Positions 23,383 to 35,120 are shown, counted from the first letter of the stretch. The stretch: 64,000 nt of DNA from Cylicocyclus nassatus (GCA_958299035.1 CATQJL010000001.1:80807594-80871593); one strand, 5' to 3'. A program made the numbers and translations. Notes: a model not told the origin generated them from the sequence alone.

Positions 23383-24394
23383 TATGGGTCCGATCTGGAA
23401 ATGCCACTTCGACTACACACACTTTCCTTGTTAGATTTTAACAATCACTTTCGAAAATTTTCGCATTTGACTTACATGGAATCACTTGATCACTTTCGTA
23501 AACTTCCTATTGATTGTTGCTTGATAAAACGACATGAGCAAAGAGACCTCAGGAGGAGAAGGTGCAGAAAATAGAGATGAGTAAGGCGAGTCATATGGAA
23601 GGCTTGCAAAAGATTCTTGCACTCTATTTTTACGGATCTACAAATCGCATTGATTCAGAACTACTCAGACCACCGACTTTAGACCATGTATTTGAGTGGA
23701 ACGATAATTTGGCACGTGAACCAAGGCTTGGTTTGATCTCATAAGCTATCGTCGTTCATGCTTCTGGCAGATGTATGTCGGAGAACTGCAGAATTGTCTC
23801 TAGCGCGACTGAACAATAACTAAAGCGTTTTTGGCTGCAAAGTACGGCGTTCTACAAGTACCAGCAAAAATATAATAAAGCTTTGTTCAACCTTGGATTT
23901 GCACTTACAAAGCGCAATGAACGCAAAATTTGTTAAGAGTTAAAAATACCTATTTCACCTTTTAGCAAATTTTGTGCTGTTGAGGCTAAAATTTATTGTG
24001 CGCTGTAATTGCTGCTTCCAGTATATAAAGCGTAAGCTCGTTCACAAAATCATTCGAGATGAGCCTACTTTTTGCTCTTCTTGCGGTAATCAATTTTTTT
24101 GATATTAGTAGATTTTTAGCACTAGAAAACGTAAAACTTCAGACATTCCTTGCTGGAAGAATGAGGGCATAGCGTATTTGTGGCCCACATTATGAGTTAA
24201 CTGAAGAATCCAAGAATGAGGTGTTGTTTTCTGTTACCATGGTATTGGAACAAGTTCACAAGGAGACAACACTGGTTGGTCAAACTTAGTTTTGAGAAAC
24301 TTCTTTCTTTTTAAATCACTGCAAAAAAGCTCCATAGTTTCAGTGGTGGATGAGGCATATCATAGAGCATGCAAAACTATGTTTTATGACACAT

Positions 24395-25220
24395 CGCCCG
24401 GAGTGTAAGCCCGTGCTTTATCAGTAAGCTGCCTAGTAAGCTTCTCAGGGTGGCATCTTGGATAACCACTTTTTCTAGGCCAACAACGAGTACTACTGCA
24501 TTTCTCGGCGCATCGGTATCTTTGGAATATCGGACCGAAATCTTAGGGGTTAGTGATGCAAGCGTTTTGAGACTGGACAAATGCGATCCTCACATGCGTA
24601 TCTCGAAATCGATCTCGAAAGGATTTGTCGCAATCATCTTTCGGTTCCTAATCCTTTTTTCCAACAGGAAATGATATTTTGACGAGAAATCGAGATTGTA
24701 TAAACAACAACCATGGGCAATATGGTGTGAAAAATGTGAAGTGAATGAAGTAGCAGAAACACCATTGAACTCGCATCACTGGTAACATTTCGCGTCTTCC
24801 GTTACAATGGCAAGCGATCATTCACGCTGCTATTCAGTAAGCTGCTCAGGGTGGCATCTTGGATAACTATTTTTTCTAGGGAAGCGACTACTGCTGCATT
24901 TCTCGGCACATTGGTAGCTGCTAAATATCGAAACGAAATCGCAGGGGTTAGTGATGCAAATATTTAGAGATTGATGACCAATGCGATTATCGCATCCGCA
25001 TCTCAAAGTCGGCAATATTTGTCGCTCAATCACCTTTCGCTTCCCAACCCTTTTTTCCAATAAGAGATGACATTTTGACGAAAATTTGAGATTGCACAAG
25101 CAACAACTACGGGTAATCTGCCGTGTAAAACCTAAAGTGAATGAAGTAGCACGCACACCATTGAACTCGCACCACTGGTGGCATTTTGCGAAGTCTTCAG
25201 TCTTCCCTTACAGTGGCAAG
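24395..25220. repeat. Tandem duplication of about 430 bp in the right arm
   Basis: Two direct copies (about 24430-24700 and 24840-25220) share AGGGTGGCATCTTGGATAAC, CTGCATTTCTCGGC and GGGGTTAGTGATGCAA. The left arm has one complete copy, and at its edge the word AGTAAGCTGC is repeated (near 19115-19140). This fits unequal exchange between AGTAAGCTGC words. The copies have diverged clearly, so the duplication is old; the left arm probably lost one copy. Confidence 0.65.
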
Positions 25221-26074
25221 CGTTCATTCACCTGGAAAACAATGCTCAAACATGCAAAAATCTAGCAACGAAAGGTAGCTCGGTCCAAGTGGCGTTTTCA
25301 TATACAGCGAACACTGTATTATAGAGCATAGAGCATGGAATGCCGACTCCAAATCTGCTTTTTGTATCTGCGATGCGCTTCTAGGAGGGCAATTGTAGGA
25401 ATTTTTAACTAAAAAACTTGAACGCGCGACTACAATAAAATCATCCAAAGCCGTAGTACGTGAGCCAAATGGGCCACGACTACAGCCTGGGAGCTTTATT
25501 CAGTTGATGCCTCCAGTCTTATAAACTTATGCTGTTAGGTTGTTGCAAAAATAATAGCCATTTTTCGGAGCACTTTTCAGGACAGCTTTTTCTCATAAAA
25601 ATTTCTTCTCTGAAAAAATACGTAGCGTGTTATTGAATGTTCTTTTTATGTTCTATCCAAAAATGACATGAGCGGGATCAATTTGGTGAAAAGTTACGAA
25701 GTTTTCAATGATAGATTTCAGAACAAAAATTCCACTGCACTCACTTTTCTGGCCAGATTTCGCGCAGATAAACGGCACTTCTTCGAAAACCTGGCTTCCT
25801 TATGTTTGTGGAGTTGCCTACATTCCCTAAAGTTCTCGACACCTTTTTCTAAAGTCATTATTTCCTTTCCCCTAAAATTTCCTTCCGATAAAATTATGCA
25901 TTTTCGTCTAAATGCGAAAATTCTTGCTCTTTACGATACCTCTGAGCTGATCCAGTAAGAGCATGAAAATTTGAATTCTTTTAGCAGGATCAAGAAAAAT
26001 TCTAAATTTTTGTTTGAAAGGGAGAAATATGATACAGTAGAACTTTTGCTTTGAATTATAGTGTGAAAATACTA

Positions 26075-27107
26075 CAGGGTGTTCCAAAAAATAAACACTC
26101 TTTTATCGTTAACCACTTTCTCGCTTTCACTTGGCCGAGCTTGAGGTGTCATTCCGTAGAGGTTCAATTTAGATTTACAGTTAAAGGCAGTGTCCGGGCA
26201 GAAACTCGACTTCTAAAAAATCAACTTATCTGGGGTTATCCGCAACGCTGAATCCGAAAATCCACATCAGAAAGCGCGAAAACGGAGAGAACATGCATTT
26301 TCCAAGCCCTTACATTTCGAAATTTGAGGATCCCCGCCAGGCTAAGACGCAGAGTTGCAAAGAGCGCACGGCTTTTAACTGTGGCGGCATACGTACTCTG
26401 TCGTCTGGCAGGAATTCAAACAGCTCGGAGGACCCCGCCCCAAGGCGTAAGTTTCCCCACTTTGCAATTGTTTTTCTTGCTTTAGGTCGAACGTTTTATG
26501 CTCGCAGTTGCGCGATGTTCTGTCTCAGGGGGGCCACTCTCACATGGCAGAGAAATCTCAAAACCCCCATCTTGCCCGGACACTGCCTTTAAGAGTTAAG
26601 TTAGATTCATATGAACCGAATCATCCATTGCTCTTCATCACTGTTGGATTATAGTATGAAGTTTGATAAGGATTCTATTAAAGTGGAAGTTATCTCTGCC
26701 TCAGAAAGAAAACCAAGTGCCGGACTAATTGTAGTCGCTAATTCTAAATATAAAATGTGCACATTACTGTAATGCTTTTTCCATAAGTTTCAGGTTTACT
26801 GTAACATCTGTTTTTCCAATGCCCGTCAAAAGGTGTGATTACACTACTAAAAGAGCTCAAAAAACCTGGTGAAAAATTGCGTACTGGAATTAGCACCCTG
26901 CAAATCTTACTAAACCATTCTCCAGATTTTTTATTCTTTTTTGTATCAAAAGGTATTCCATAGTACAGCTTTATGCTGAATGTACCGTAATTCAGCTATA
27001 ACAGAGAGTGATTGATGACTTGATCCTTACTTTAATACATTGAACCTCCTCTACAATACCTCAAGCTCGTATCGATCAAACAGTGTTCGCGTTCTTGGGA
27101 CGCCCTG
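26075..27107. mobile_element. Tc1-like MITE, family A copy in right arm, split by another element
   Basis: Mirror counterpart of 14756-15443, flanked by TA (26073-26074 and 27108-27109), with ends CAGGGTGTTCC and GGGACGCCCTG. A TTAA-flanked element (26185-26588) interrupts it just after the ATTTACAG block. The left-arm copy shows the uninterrupted order. No coding content. Confidence 0.82.
26185..26588. mobile_element. piggyBac-type non-autonomous element
   Basis: The ends AGGCAGTGTCCGGGCA and TGCCCGGACACTGCCT are perfect 16-bp inverted repeats, immediately flanked by TTAA on both sides (26181-26184 and 26589-26592). TTAA duplication is the signature of piggyBac-superfamily insertion. The 404-bp interior is GC-richer than its host MITE and carries no transposase. 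An AGGCAGTGTCTAGGC-like end also occurs, on minus, near 60096-60115. Confidence 0.85.
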
Positions 27108-27784
27108 TATATAAGAGTGAGAAGCAAATGAAGAAATATGAACAAAACAACTTTTTTCAAGCATTATGACTAAAAATACTAAAGGGTCGCAGAATAAAAT
27201 CTTAGTAGGAATAGATAGTATGAACAAAATAGTTTCTCCTTGAGTAAAATTATGGTTTCGATATTCTTTTTCCTTACTTTCAAAAGTTGCCATTTTTGAA
27301 AATTTTCTTATTTGCTTTTAGCTCTCTCATTTTTCCAGTTTATCAGAAAATTCTTTATCAATAATGCATTTGTTCTTATCAGAACGAAACATGCTTAGCG
27401 CTGTTGGGTTAGATAATTAGTACAGCATTGGAGTTTTCATAACAGGAGGGCTACTCTAGCTTTTGATCTATAATAAAATCTCAAAAGTGTGTAACGTGCA
27501 GATGAAAACAATTTTTTTCGTATGCTGCCCTTCCAAGCAGTGTAAAATTTGCTCTGGTTCGAGCATTTCTCTATAGAGTTAAAATTTCCTAGGGAAAAGC
27601 AAAAAAAAACACAAAAATGATTTTTTGCATTTTCTGCATTTTTGGCGTCGGAAATTGTACCTTTTCTAAGAAAAGCTTGATAAATACAAATTTTGCACTG
27701 CTGAAAAGAGCAACATGAGCAGATTGTGAGGAACATGTTTACAGATTGCTCTGCGGCGTCCTAGACTTTTGGCGCTTCATCTTA

Positions 27785-28188
27785 CAGGGAACGATACCCA
27801 CTTATCCCATTCAATATGAATTGTATATGAAAAATGCTCCTTTCTAATGGGAAACGGCCCTTTTGAACCGCTCGCTATCACAGCGCGCCTCTGATTGGTC
27901 AACATGTCCACTGACATAACGAGTTGATACTCGTTCATTTTTTTACATCTTTCGTGTCTAACATGATAATAGGTTTTAGCACAGGTGTATTACATACTTC
28001 GAACTAAGAACTTTCCCGTTGACTGCAAATGCGACTTGTTAGCTTTGCCAGCGGCGCTGCACGCAACGAGACGAGCGTCGCGCGCGACGGGTTCAAAAGG
28101 GCCTACACCCGATATGGAATGAGTGTTCAGGAAGGAGCATTTTCATATACAATTCATAATGGCTGAAGTAAGTGGTTGTTGTTCCTTG
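27785..28188. mobile_element. Tc1-type inverted-repeat element, right arm only
   Basis: Terminal similarity runs through CAGGGAACGATACCCACTTA on the left and its diverged inverse on the right. A stronger inner pair follows: ATTGTATATGAAAAATGCTC and its inverse, then GGCCCTTTTGAACCG and its inverse. The left arm has simply TTCATCTAGAAT at the homologous point, so this is a clean insertion at TA. No ORF of note. Confidence 0.78.
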
Positions 28189-28379
28189 TTAGAATACAGC
28201 AGGATAGATTTCTTTGGATTTTTACTAAAGTTTCCTGTTGTTGAAGAGCAGAAAAGATGTGTTATGAGATAGATGAGTATTCTTTTTTAACGGAATTTAT
28301 TGTAAGCAAATACGTTCGAATAGGGTGCAGCTACGAATCAATCAGATTTGAAGAGGAAGCTATTTTCTTACCCAATATA

Positions 28380-29295
28380 TTAGGTTGATGCAAAATTAAT
28401 GAGCGTTTCAATAGGACTTTCTTTAGGGGCAACTTTTCTCCATCAAACTTCTTTCTTTGAAACGGTTTCAGCAAAATATTGAAAAGCTTTTTTTATGCAC
28501 TATTTAGTGCTTTTCAAGGGACTTATAGCCCACTCTGTTAAGAATTTATAGAGCTTTGAAAATCGCACTCGACATCAGATTTTCCTTGCATTCACTTTTT
28601 TGGCCTGAGTTTAAGCGCAAATGAAGATGCTTTTTTCGAAAACTTAGCCGCTACATGTAATCGAAATTGTCTACATTATGCATACTTAACCATATTTTTT
28701 GAATTTATCTAAATTGGGATATCGGCGGCTTTAAATGGGTAATGGTTGTAGTCATTTTAGAGCTCATAACTTTCTTTTGTAGAATGCAGTCGCTCAACCC
28801 TTTGCTCATCTCCGTAAGCGCGAGGGTAGGGCATCGTGTTGACAATTTTAGCAAAGACATCTAGCTGTTCAGTGCGCAGAAATTTAGAAAATTCTATACT
28901 TCAGGATTCTGAGGCCTATTGAAAAAATGCTGAAAAAGTTGATATTTTTGAAATTCGATTTTCCCTCTTTGCTAGTCCTTTTTCCAAGCCTTTTTCATGT
29001 ATATTTGTACTACTGGCTTGCGGCTACAAGATAGGCCGCTTGTAAATTATAATAACGAAGTGTGAGAGGAGTTATGTTTTGTCAAATACAAGACTTCAGA
29101 AAAAAACTTTTTTGTTTTTTAATCCATATTTTTTTGCCCATGTGAGATATGAGTATATGTTAATGTGCGCCGTATTGCGAAAGGTTCGCTGCATCTGAAG
29201 ATCTTTATCAAATTCCAAAATGTAGATTTTGTAGAAAGTTATAGCAAGTCAAATTGGAAAATAGAAAAACGCTCTTTATTTTTGCATCAACCTAA
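28380..29295. mobile_element. mariner-type MITE, right arm only
   Basis: The ends TTAGGTTGATGCAAAATTAA and TTTTTGCATCAACCTAA are flanked by TA (28378-28379 and 29296-29297). The left arm (about 13872-13895) preserves the empty site, with the sequence continuous through the TA. About 915 bp long, without a mariner transposase. A similar end (TTTTTGCATCAACCTAA) survives alone at about 10826-10842. Confidence 0.85.
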
Positions 29296-29614
29296 TACAT
29301 CAGGTTGTTTTGAAGTTGCTTCTCACCTCTTCTTCGATAAAATTCATAATCCTTTTGCATTGAAATTGTGCTTTCTACAAATTTCTTTGCAGTGAATTAT
29401 TACTGCATTTTTTTCGTAGCATAAAAGGAAAATGGCAAACTCCGCTACCAACAGAACAAGTCTAAGAATGAAAATCTTTGCTGAAAAACATGGAGAAATC
29501 GACATTCTTTTCTGTCTAGCCCAGCAAGTTTAGAGAATTCCAAGTGTTTTAGGATTTCAAAATTTGCTTTGTACGTGGGGCTTGACATGATCCACTTACC
29601 AGCATGATGGGTGG

Positions 29615-30429
29615 TGTCGCGGCTCGCGATCGACCGCTCCTCACAGCATGTGGCCGGAAGCACCGTGTTGCCGCGCGTCTCGATTTGTGGGCACGGTCGC
29701 CGCGCTTTACGGCGGCTACCTTCTTCGCTCCGAGACCACATCATGTAGGCACGCCCCCAGCCACCGCTATAAATAGCGCGTACGCGCGCCAGTGCGGCCT
29801 CTCTCGTCTTATCATCTTACTGTTATCGTCGTGCCGCCTTTATTATTGATTGGTTGGGTTTCCACGATATCGCCGTCGTGTCTACGTCCCCGTGCCTCGC
29901 GCGATTGAATGGACTGTTGATGGATTGTTTGGATGTACGCGCGAGTATAGAGTTCCAAAATGATGAACGTCACGAAGCGCCTTGGTCGCGAAGGATTCGT
30001 TGGGAGCCTTGTTCGATGCTGTCGGTTAACATCACGGGGTTGGGAGTCTTGTTCGATGCTGTCGGTTAACATCACGGGGTCGGTGTCGCCGTGCCGTAGC
30101 TGCTGCCTTGGCGGCGCGCGGCCGGCCTGTGGGTAGCTCCCTTGGATGCCGGGAGAGTGTGTGAGTGTGCTAGTGTGTTAGTGTGAGTAAGCAAGACTCC
30201 CCATCGGTAGCCCGGGGTAGAGCTTAACTCTCCCCGTAGTAGTATATCTATATTTATTTATGTCGCGTATTTTTGTGTAGATTTATTCAGTAAATTTATG
30301 TATTTTTTATTGTTTCGTGTATAGTGTAGGCGTAACGCGCCATTGTGAGCTGACGCGCACCCGCAGTGGCGGAAGTCCTTCGGGGATAGGAGCTGGGCGC
30401 AAGGCCGCAGAGCCCACCGAGCCGCAACA
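29615..30429 (+). mobile_element. Solo LTR of a Gypsy- or BEL-like retrotransposon
   Basis: 815 bp beginning TGTCGCGGCTCG and ending CGAGCCGCAACA, flanked by a perfect 5-bp duplication GGTGG (29610-29614 and 30430-30434). The left arm has the empty site. It contains a TATA box (TATAAATAG, 29769-29777) in a GC-rich context, then a C/T-rich possible start region, and two perfect-period 40-bp units at 30001-30080. The interior coding part was presumably lost by recombination between the two LTRs. The LTR family cannot be assigned from an LTR alone. Confidence 0.85.
29769..29777 (+). promoter_or_regulatory. TATA box of the solo LTR
   Basis: TATAAATAG about 155 bp into the LTR, followed some 30 bp downstream by a pyrimidine-rich CTCTCTCGTC stretch suitable as an initiator. 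This is the only strong canonical TATA element that I can tie to a defined transcription unit here. Confidence 0.6.
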
Positions 30430-31948
30430 GGTGGTGTACGCAAATAACCAGCAAGATTACAACAGTCTTGTGAAAGTACTCTAAATTTTATTTTTTGAGT
30501 TTTCTCTAAGTATTATAGTTCAAACGACTTCTTTAGTGAAGGCAGAGCTTCTGCTGTACCTTCTCGTTGTAAAAGCTATAACGGTTAACAGTACAATCAA
30601 GACGTCAACATCTAATCATCGCTCAAAGTTCTATACAGCTACAACTCGCTTATGAAAAATTTCTTGAAAGCGAGCACGACAGCTGCAACCCCCGTTTTGG
30701 TACGGCTATCCGTTCTAAGATTACTATATGTGTACGCTCAGCAATAAAAAGCTCAGTGCCCTCTTAACAACAATCTTGATGTAATTTGGAACGTTTTTTC
30801 AACTATTCGCTATACTGGTCCTTTTACGAACTTGCAATATTTTAACATGGTCGCATGAAGATAGGCTGGGTTTGATTGAATCGCAGCTTTCTAAGCTTAG
30901 CAGTGATTGTATTAGAAGGACGCGCAAAACTCACCAAAGGCTCGTCGCTCTCCCAAAGGCCTTTCATATGCACTCTCCAGCTTCCCCAACTCAGGAAAAC
31001 AAACAAAAAGGTTTATTCTCTCAGGAATTCAACACTATAAATATGATAGAGTAATTTTACTTAAAGGGTATAAACATTACTTCGCAAAACTTTGGATACC
31101 TTATTGCAGAGCGACAGGAAAAAACGGGCCACTTTTTTCTATTTTTTGAGAATGCGATAGAAACATGTGGCATAACGGCGTTCCTCAAATTAGGTGCCTT
31201 GCCAGATATTTAGATAATCATTGAAACTTTTGTGTTGAATTTTTTGAACTCGCTCTTTTTCCATCAAATAAGCATGCACAGGTGTGTAACGCCATCACAT
31301 GAAGTTAGTGTGGCTTTCGATGATTACCGGGCTTAGCGCTATTGCGATAGACTTGAGTCAACTTTTGAATTGAAGCCTAGTCAGGTGGTATGCTGAGAAT
31401 GAGCGACAGACCATCCATCTTTAACAGAGTTTCCAAGTCAATCGCAATGAGACTGATTGCGCAAAACTTTTTGTGAAATGCTTCCGACATGACGGTAATT
31501 CGATGAATAGCGCTCTGTTGTTAGATTAAGATTAAGCCAACTTCACAATAACCCAAATTCTTATCCATACAGGAGAGCTGTTGAAGATCAAATGCATGCT
31601 ACATTATTTGGGACATCCCCTACATACTACAGAGGTTAAAGAGCGGAACAGAAACCTAATCGATATCCTCGATGTCAATCACATTGAGGTGATGAACAAC
31701 TCAAAATTCAGTCTTAAACCATTCACAGTTTCTGAAGATCGTTATAGCGAATGAAGAAAGATTTGTAAGCATCATAGCCAAAGCTCGATTTGCAGAACCT
31801 CCATTTCTTTACTATTAGCTCAGTGAACGAAACTCTATCAACAACTGATGACAATATTTTTCATGCTTGTCATACATTGTGCACGGTTTCTTTTTCCTTC
31901 ATCAACATACAAATCTCACACTTCATCGATTTGAGAAATGATTATACA

Positions 31949-32893
31949 TTAGGTTGGTCCGAAAGTTCTTGCGCATCATTCTCAAAAGATCATAACTTTC
32001 TTGCCACTCGATAAATTTCATTGAAATTATACAAAGTCGAAAGAGGACTCCATGCTCTTCACAGATTCCGCCGTGAATTACTTCAAAAAACTTCGAGAGT
32101 TACAAGCAGTTGGAGAAAATTGGTCAAGATTGGCATTTTTCGTGCTGGGTTACAAAAAATTCTGGAAGTATTTTCATTTGATAGAGAAAATTATGCTCAT
32201 CATAAATGTGCCCTTTTCATGAGTCAAAACGAAAAAGATCGAGAGTTAGGAGCAAATAAAGAGAATTTCTTCAGTTTTGCAATTTTTAAGCACGCTAAAA
32301 AAAGCCTAGAAACATCAAAGAAAAGACGGGAAAGTCATGAACATGGGTTTTCTCTTTCTAACTGAGCAAAAATCGTGCCAATCGAAAGCAATTCGTTTTT
32401 CGTGAAAAGCGCAGTCACAAAAATCCGAAAACGAAAAACAAAATTGCTCTTGATTGGCAAGATTTTTGCTCAGCTAGAAAGAGAAAGTCACAAACTCTTG
32501 TTCATGACTTTTTCGTCTTTTCTGTGATGTTTTTAAACTTTTTTGAGCATGCTCAAAAATTGCAAAACTAAAGAAATTTTCTTTATTTGCTCTTGACTCT
32601 CGATCTTTTTCGTTTTCACTCATACAAAAAACCCATAATGAGAATAGTTTTCTTTATCAAATAAAACTACTTTCAGAATTTTTTGTGACCCAGCTCGAAA
32701 AATGCCAATCTTGACTGATTTTCTTCAATTGCTTGTAACTCTCGAAGTATCTCAAAGTAATTCATGACTTAGGCACTGCTGTAAAGAACATGAAATTGCT
32801 TTTCGAATAGATATAATTTTAACGAATCCATCGAGTAGCAAGGAATTTATGATTTTTCAAATATGATGCGTAAGAACTTTCGGACCAACCTAA
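31949..32893. mobile_element. mariner-type palindromic MITE at the outer border of the giant repeat
   Basis: The ends TTAGGTTGGTCCGAAAGTTC and GAACTTTCGGACCAACCTAA are perfect inverses. The right end is followed by TA; the left is preceded by CA. The inner halves are partly inverted copies (for example AGAAAGTCATGAACATGGG against its relative near 32500). The 114-aa frame at 32021-32365 resembles nothing I know. Homology between the giant arms stops at its left end. Confidence 0.82.
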
Positions 32894-32897
32894 TATA

Positions 32898-33590
32898 TCA
32901 AGTTGAACCGAAAGTTCTGTCGCACCATTTTCAAAAAATCATAATTTCTCTCCCTCACTAAGATTTTGCGCAGGTCAAATTTGTCTGAAAGCGTAAAGCA
33001 TGTAGTTTCCAAAGGTCTTCTAGCGATTTCCCAATATGCCAGGTAGCAGAGATAAAAATGAAAGAACGAGATCATTCGAAATTCGGAATTTTTATGCAAA
33101 AATTCTAAAAATTACAAACTGTGCGATAAAATCCAGAATAGCTATCATCCTATGTTTTCTTACATTCTGTTACTGACTGAGCCAAGTTTGTGCTGATAGA
33201 GCTCTTCTTTCAAAAGTTGTGATTTTTTTGAAAAAAAAGCCGAAAAATCGATTTTTTGAAAATTCTTAGGAAATTGAATTTTCGGCATTTTTTCTTCAAA
33301 AAATCGTAATTTTTGAAAGAAAAGCTCGATCAGCACAAACTTGGCTCATTTAGTAATAAACTATAAGAAAACTTAGGATGATGGCTGTTCTGGATTTTAT
33401 CGCACAGTCTCTAGATTTTTAGAATTTTTGCTTAAAAATTCCGACTTTCGGATGATCTCGTTCTTTCATTTTTATCTCTGCAACCTGAGCATATTGGGAA
33501 GTAGCTAAGGGACCTTTGGAAACTACATGCTTTATGCTTTCAGACAAATTTTGATTGGCGTAAATTTAGAATTTTTGATAATCATGCGTT
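32898..33590. mobile_element. Second mariner-type foldback MITE, abutting the first
   Basis: Begins TCAAGTTGAACCGAAAGTTC, only four bases after the previous element. Arms 32930-33165 and 33365-33560 are inverted copies (CTTTCATTTTTATCTCTG, AAACTACATGCTTTA). The centre holds AAAAAATCGATTTTTTGA-type symmetry. The right terminus is eroded, so the end coordinate is approximate. Confidence 0.7.
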
Positions 33591-33631
33591 ATACTGTTTC
33601 AGCGACAACCAAGATTTGTATCAATTTTTGT

Positions 33632-33666
33632 TGGCTAACGGTTCGGCGATTTCGCCCGTCAGAGCC
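33632..33666 (-). ncRNA. Hammerhead ribozyme remnant of PLE3
   Basis: On the minus strand: GGCUCUGA, then CGGGCGAAAUCGCC with a perfect GGCG/CGCC stem II, then GAA and CCGUUAGCC. Compared with an active core it lacks UGA of CUGAUGA and one A of GAAA, so it should be inactive. The GGCU...AGCC closing pair persists. Position and order match the PLE1 ribozyme. Confidence 0.6.
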
Positions 33667-34735
33667 TGTGAGTCGAAGTTCAAGTAATCTTTTACTCAGG
33701 TGCTAATTGAGTAGTCAGCCTAACATTCGATCGAGATAGAGTAACAACACGAACTACGGTAGTTGATACCAAATTCGGAAGACAGGTCAGGAGCCGAAAT
33801 GAACGCGTTTTAACAAGATCATTCCTCCGCTCGTTTTATATGTGCTGATTCTGTATCAAATCCGCATATGGATTGATAGCACGATAGCCCTTGCGTGATA
33901 GCCATGCACTCATCCTTAGCGTTCATCTTTGGGTTCTTTTGCATTTATCCAAAACGCCTCCAAAGTTTTGCGCGTTAGTGTATCAGGCTCGAACGATAAG
34001 ATCTTGACTTCAACTTGAACGCTACATCGTCATGCGGTGTGAACCCAAAGGCGTGTTCGACTCAAATTTTTGTAACCCATCTAGATGTTCTTTCACACGG
34101 CAGCAATGAGGGTGTCCAGTTTTACCAATGTGAGCATCACCACATGATGAGCATGTGAGATATAAATTAAACCTGAAATCATACAATCACTCTCTTTGCT
34201 GAATGCGCATGCCACCCAGTTTTGGGTTAAGCACGTGCAATCGTATTTGCAATTTCGTATCAAGCGTTTTTTTAAAGATTGCTAGGCGGTATATCGATTA
34301 CTCCGACAGCGCTTGCTAGATCGGCTCTCTTAAGCAATGACTTACTGCGCTACTGAATTCATTAGAAACGTACGGCAGACAAAACGCTATCTTATTGTCG
34401 TCTTTTTGATTGGGTCGATTGGTCAAATCCGCGCGCCTTTGCAAATTATTCGCCTGAGTAGCCGTTCAACTTCGCAATTTTAGTCGCAGTAGCGATAGAA
34501 TGCAAGCGCTCCTTACGACTAGATGATACTCGAGCAGCTGTTTTATACATTTCACTTATCACTGTTTTTTCCATTTTTCTCGGGTGAGCGGATAAGTTGT
34601 GTATTAATATGTTTTTGCTACTGGGTTTACGATACCACTTAGTCTCGTACTCTCCATTGTTAGATGGATTTCAACACTGAGGTACGCTAACCAGTTCCTG
34701 TTGAGCCTCAATTAGCTGCAAAATAAAAGGCCAAA
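33632..34735 (-). pseudogene. Decayed Penelope-like element (PLE3)
   Basis: The minus strand shows scattered PLE signatures in the correct order but in shifting frames. Near 34582-34665 NGEYETKWYRKPSSKN then ILIHNLSAHP, the post-RT block. Near 34080-34170 a GIY-YIG remnant (LIYIS...). At 33907-33976 KTLEAFWINAK followed, after a frameshift, by PKMNAKDEC. Stops and frameshifts are frequent. The RT catalytic core upstream is missing. At its 3' end lies a hammerhead-like remnant (33632-33666). It is clearly older than PLE1. Confidence 0.78.
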
Positions 34736-34959
34736 TTATCTTCATGCATGTAATCCATGCTGAAAAATTACGCAGCTCGGTTCAAGGATTTTCAGCAAAT
34801 AGTGAAAATAGTGAAAACAATGTTCCAATTTGTATCAACAACATAGCGCTGCAGGCCTCATTTTTGCAGAGAGTTCAATCAGGCTTTTCCTTTAAGCATA
34901 CAGTCTGTCACAATCGGGACCAGGCCGAACCTCTGGCTGAATTTGCGCGCTCGGAGCGC

Positions 34960-35120
34960 TAAGTGTTTGCGCTGCATGCGCGCGCTGTCGCAGAGAGCGA
35001 AGAAAATGAGGAGAAAGCAGACAAGCTAGCCGCAGATGTGGCGCGAAACCCTCGCGACGCGGACTCCCACCATTCCAGTTCTGGCCTGGACAGGATATAT
35101 CTTGGTATTGTCATTCGTTG
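34960..35120 (+). other. Exon-like GC-rich open stretch; unrecognised
   Basis: An open frame directly follows a stop at 34960-34962 and has biased, acidic and alanine-rich content (VAESEENEEKADKLAADVAR, then NPRDADSHHSSSG) up to a stop near 35120. Composition differs from the surrounding AT-rich DNA. It has no start codon of its own and no clear splice sites. It could be an exon fragment of a host gene or part of an unknown retroelement. Confidence 0.25.

Larger units (their letters stand above)
23505..31947 (-). repeat. Right arm of the giant inverted repeat
   Basis: Reverse-complement counterpart of 11755-20126. It holds four insertions with no equivalent on the left: 26185-26588 (TTAA), 27785-28188 (TA), 28380-29295 (TA) and a solo LTR at 29615-30429 (GGTGG). 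For each of these the left arm preserves the pre-insertion sequence. Homology stops at about 31947, exactly where a mariner-type MITE begins, so the original outer border may have been lost to that insertion. Confidence 0.88.
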
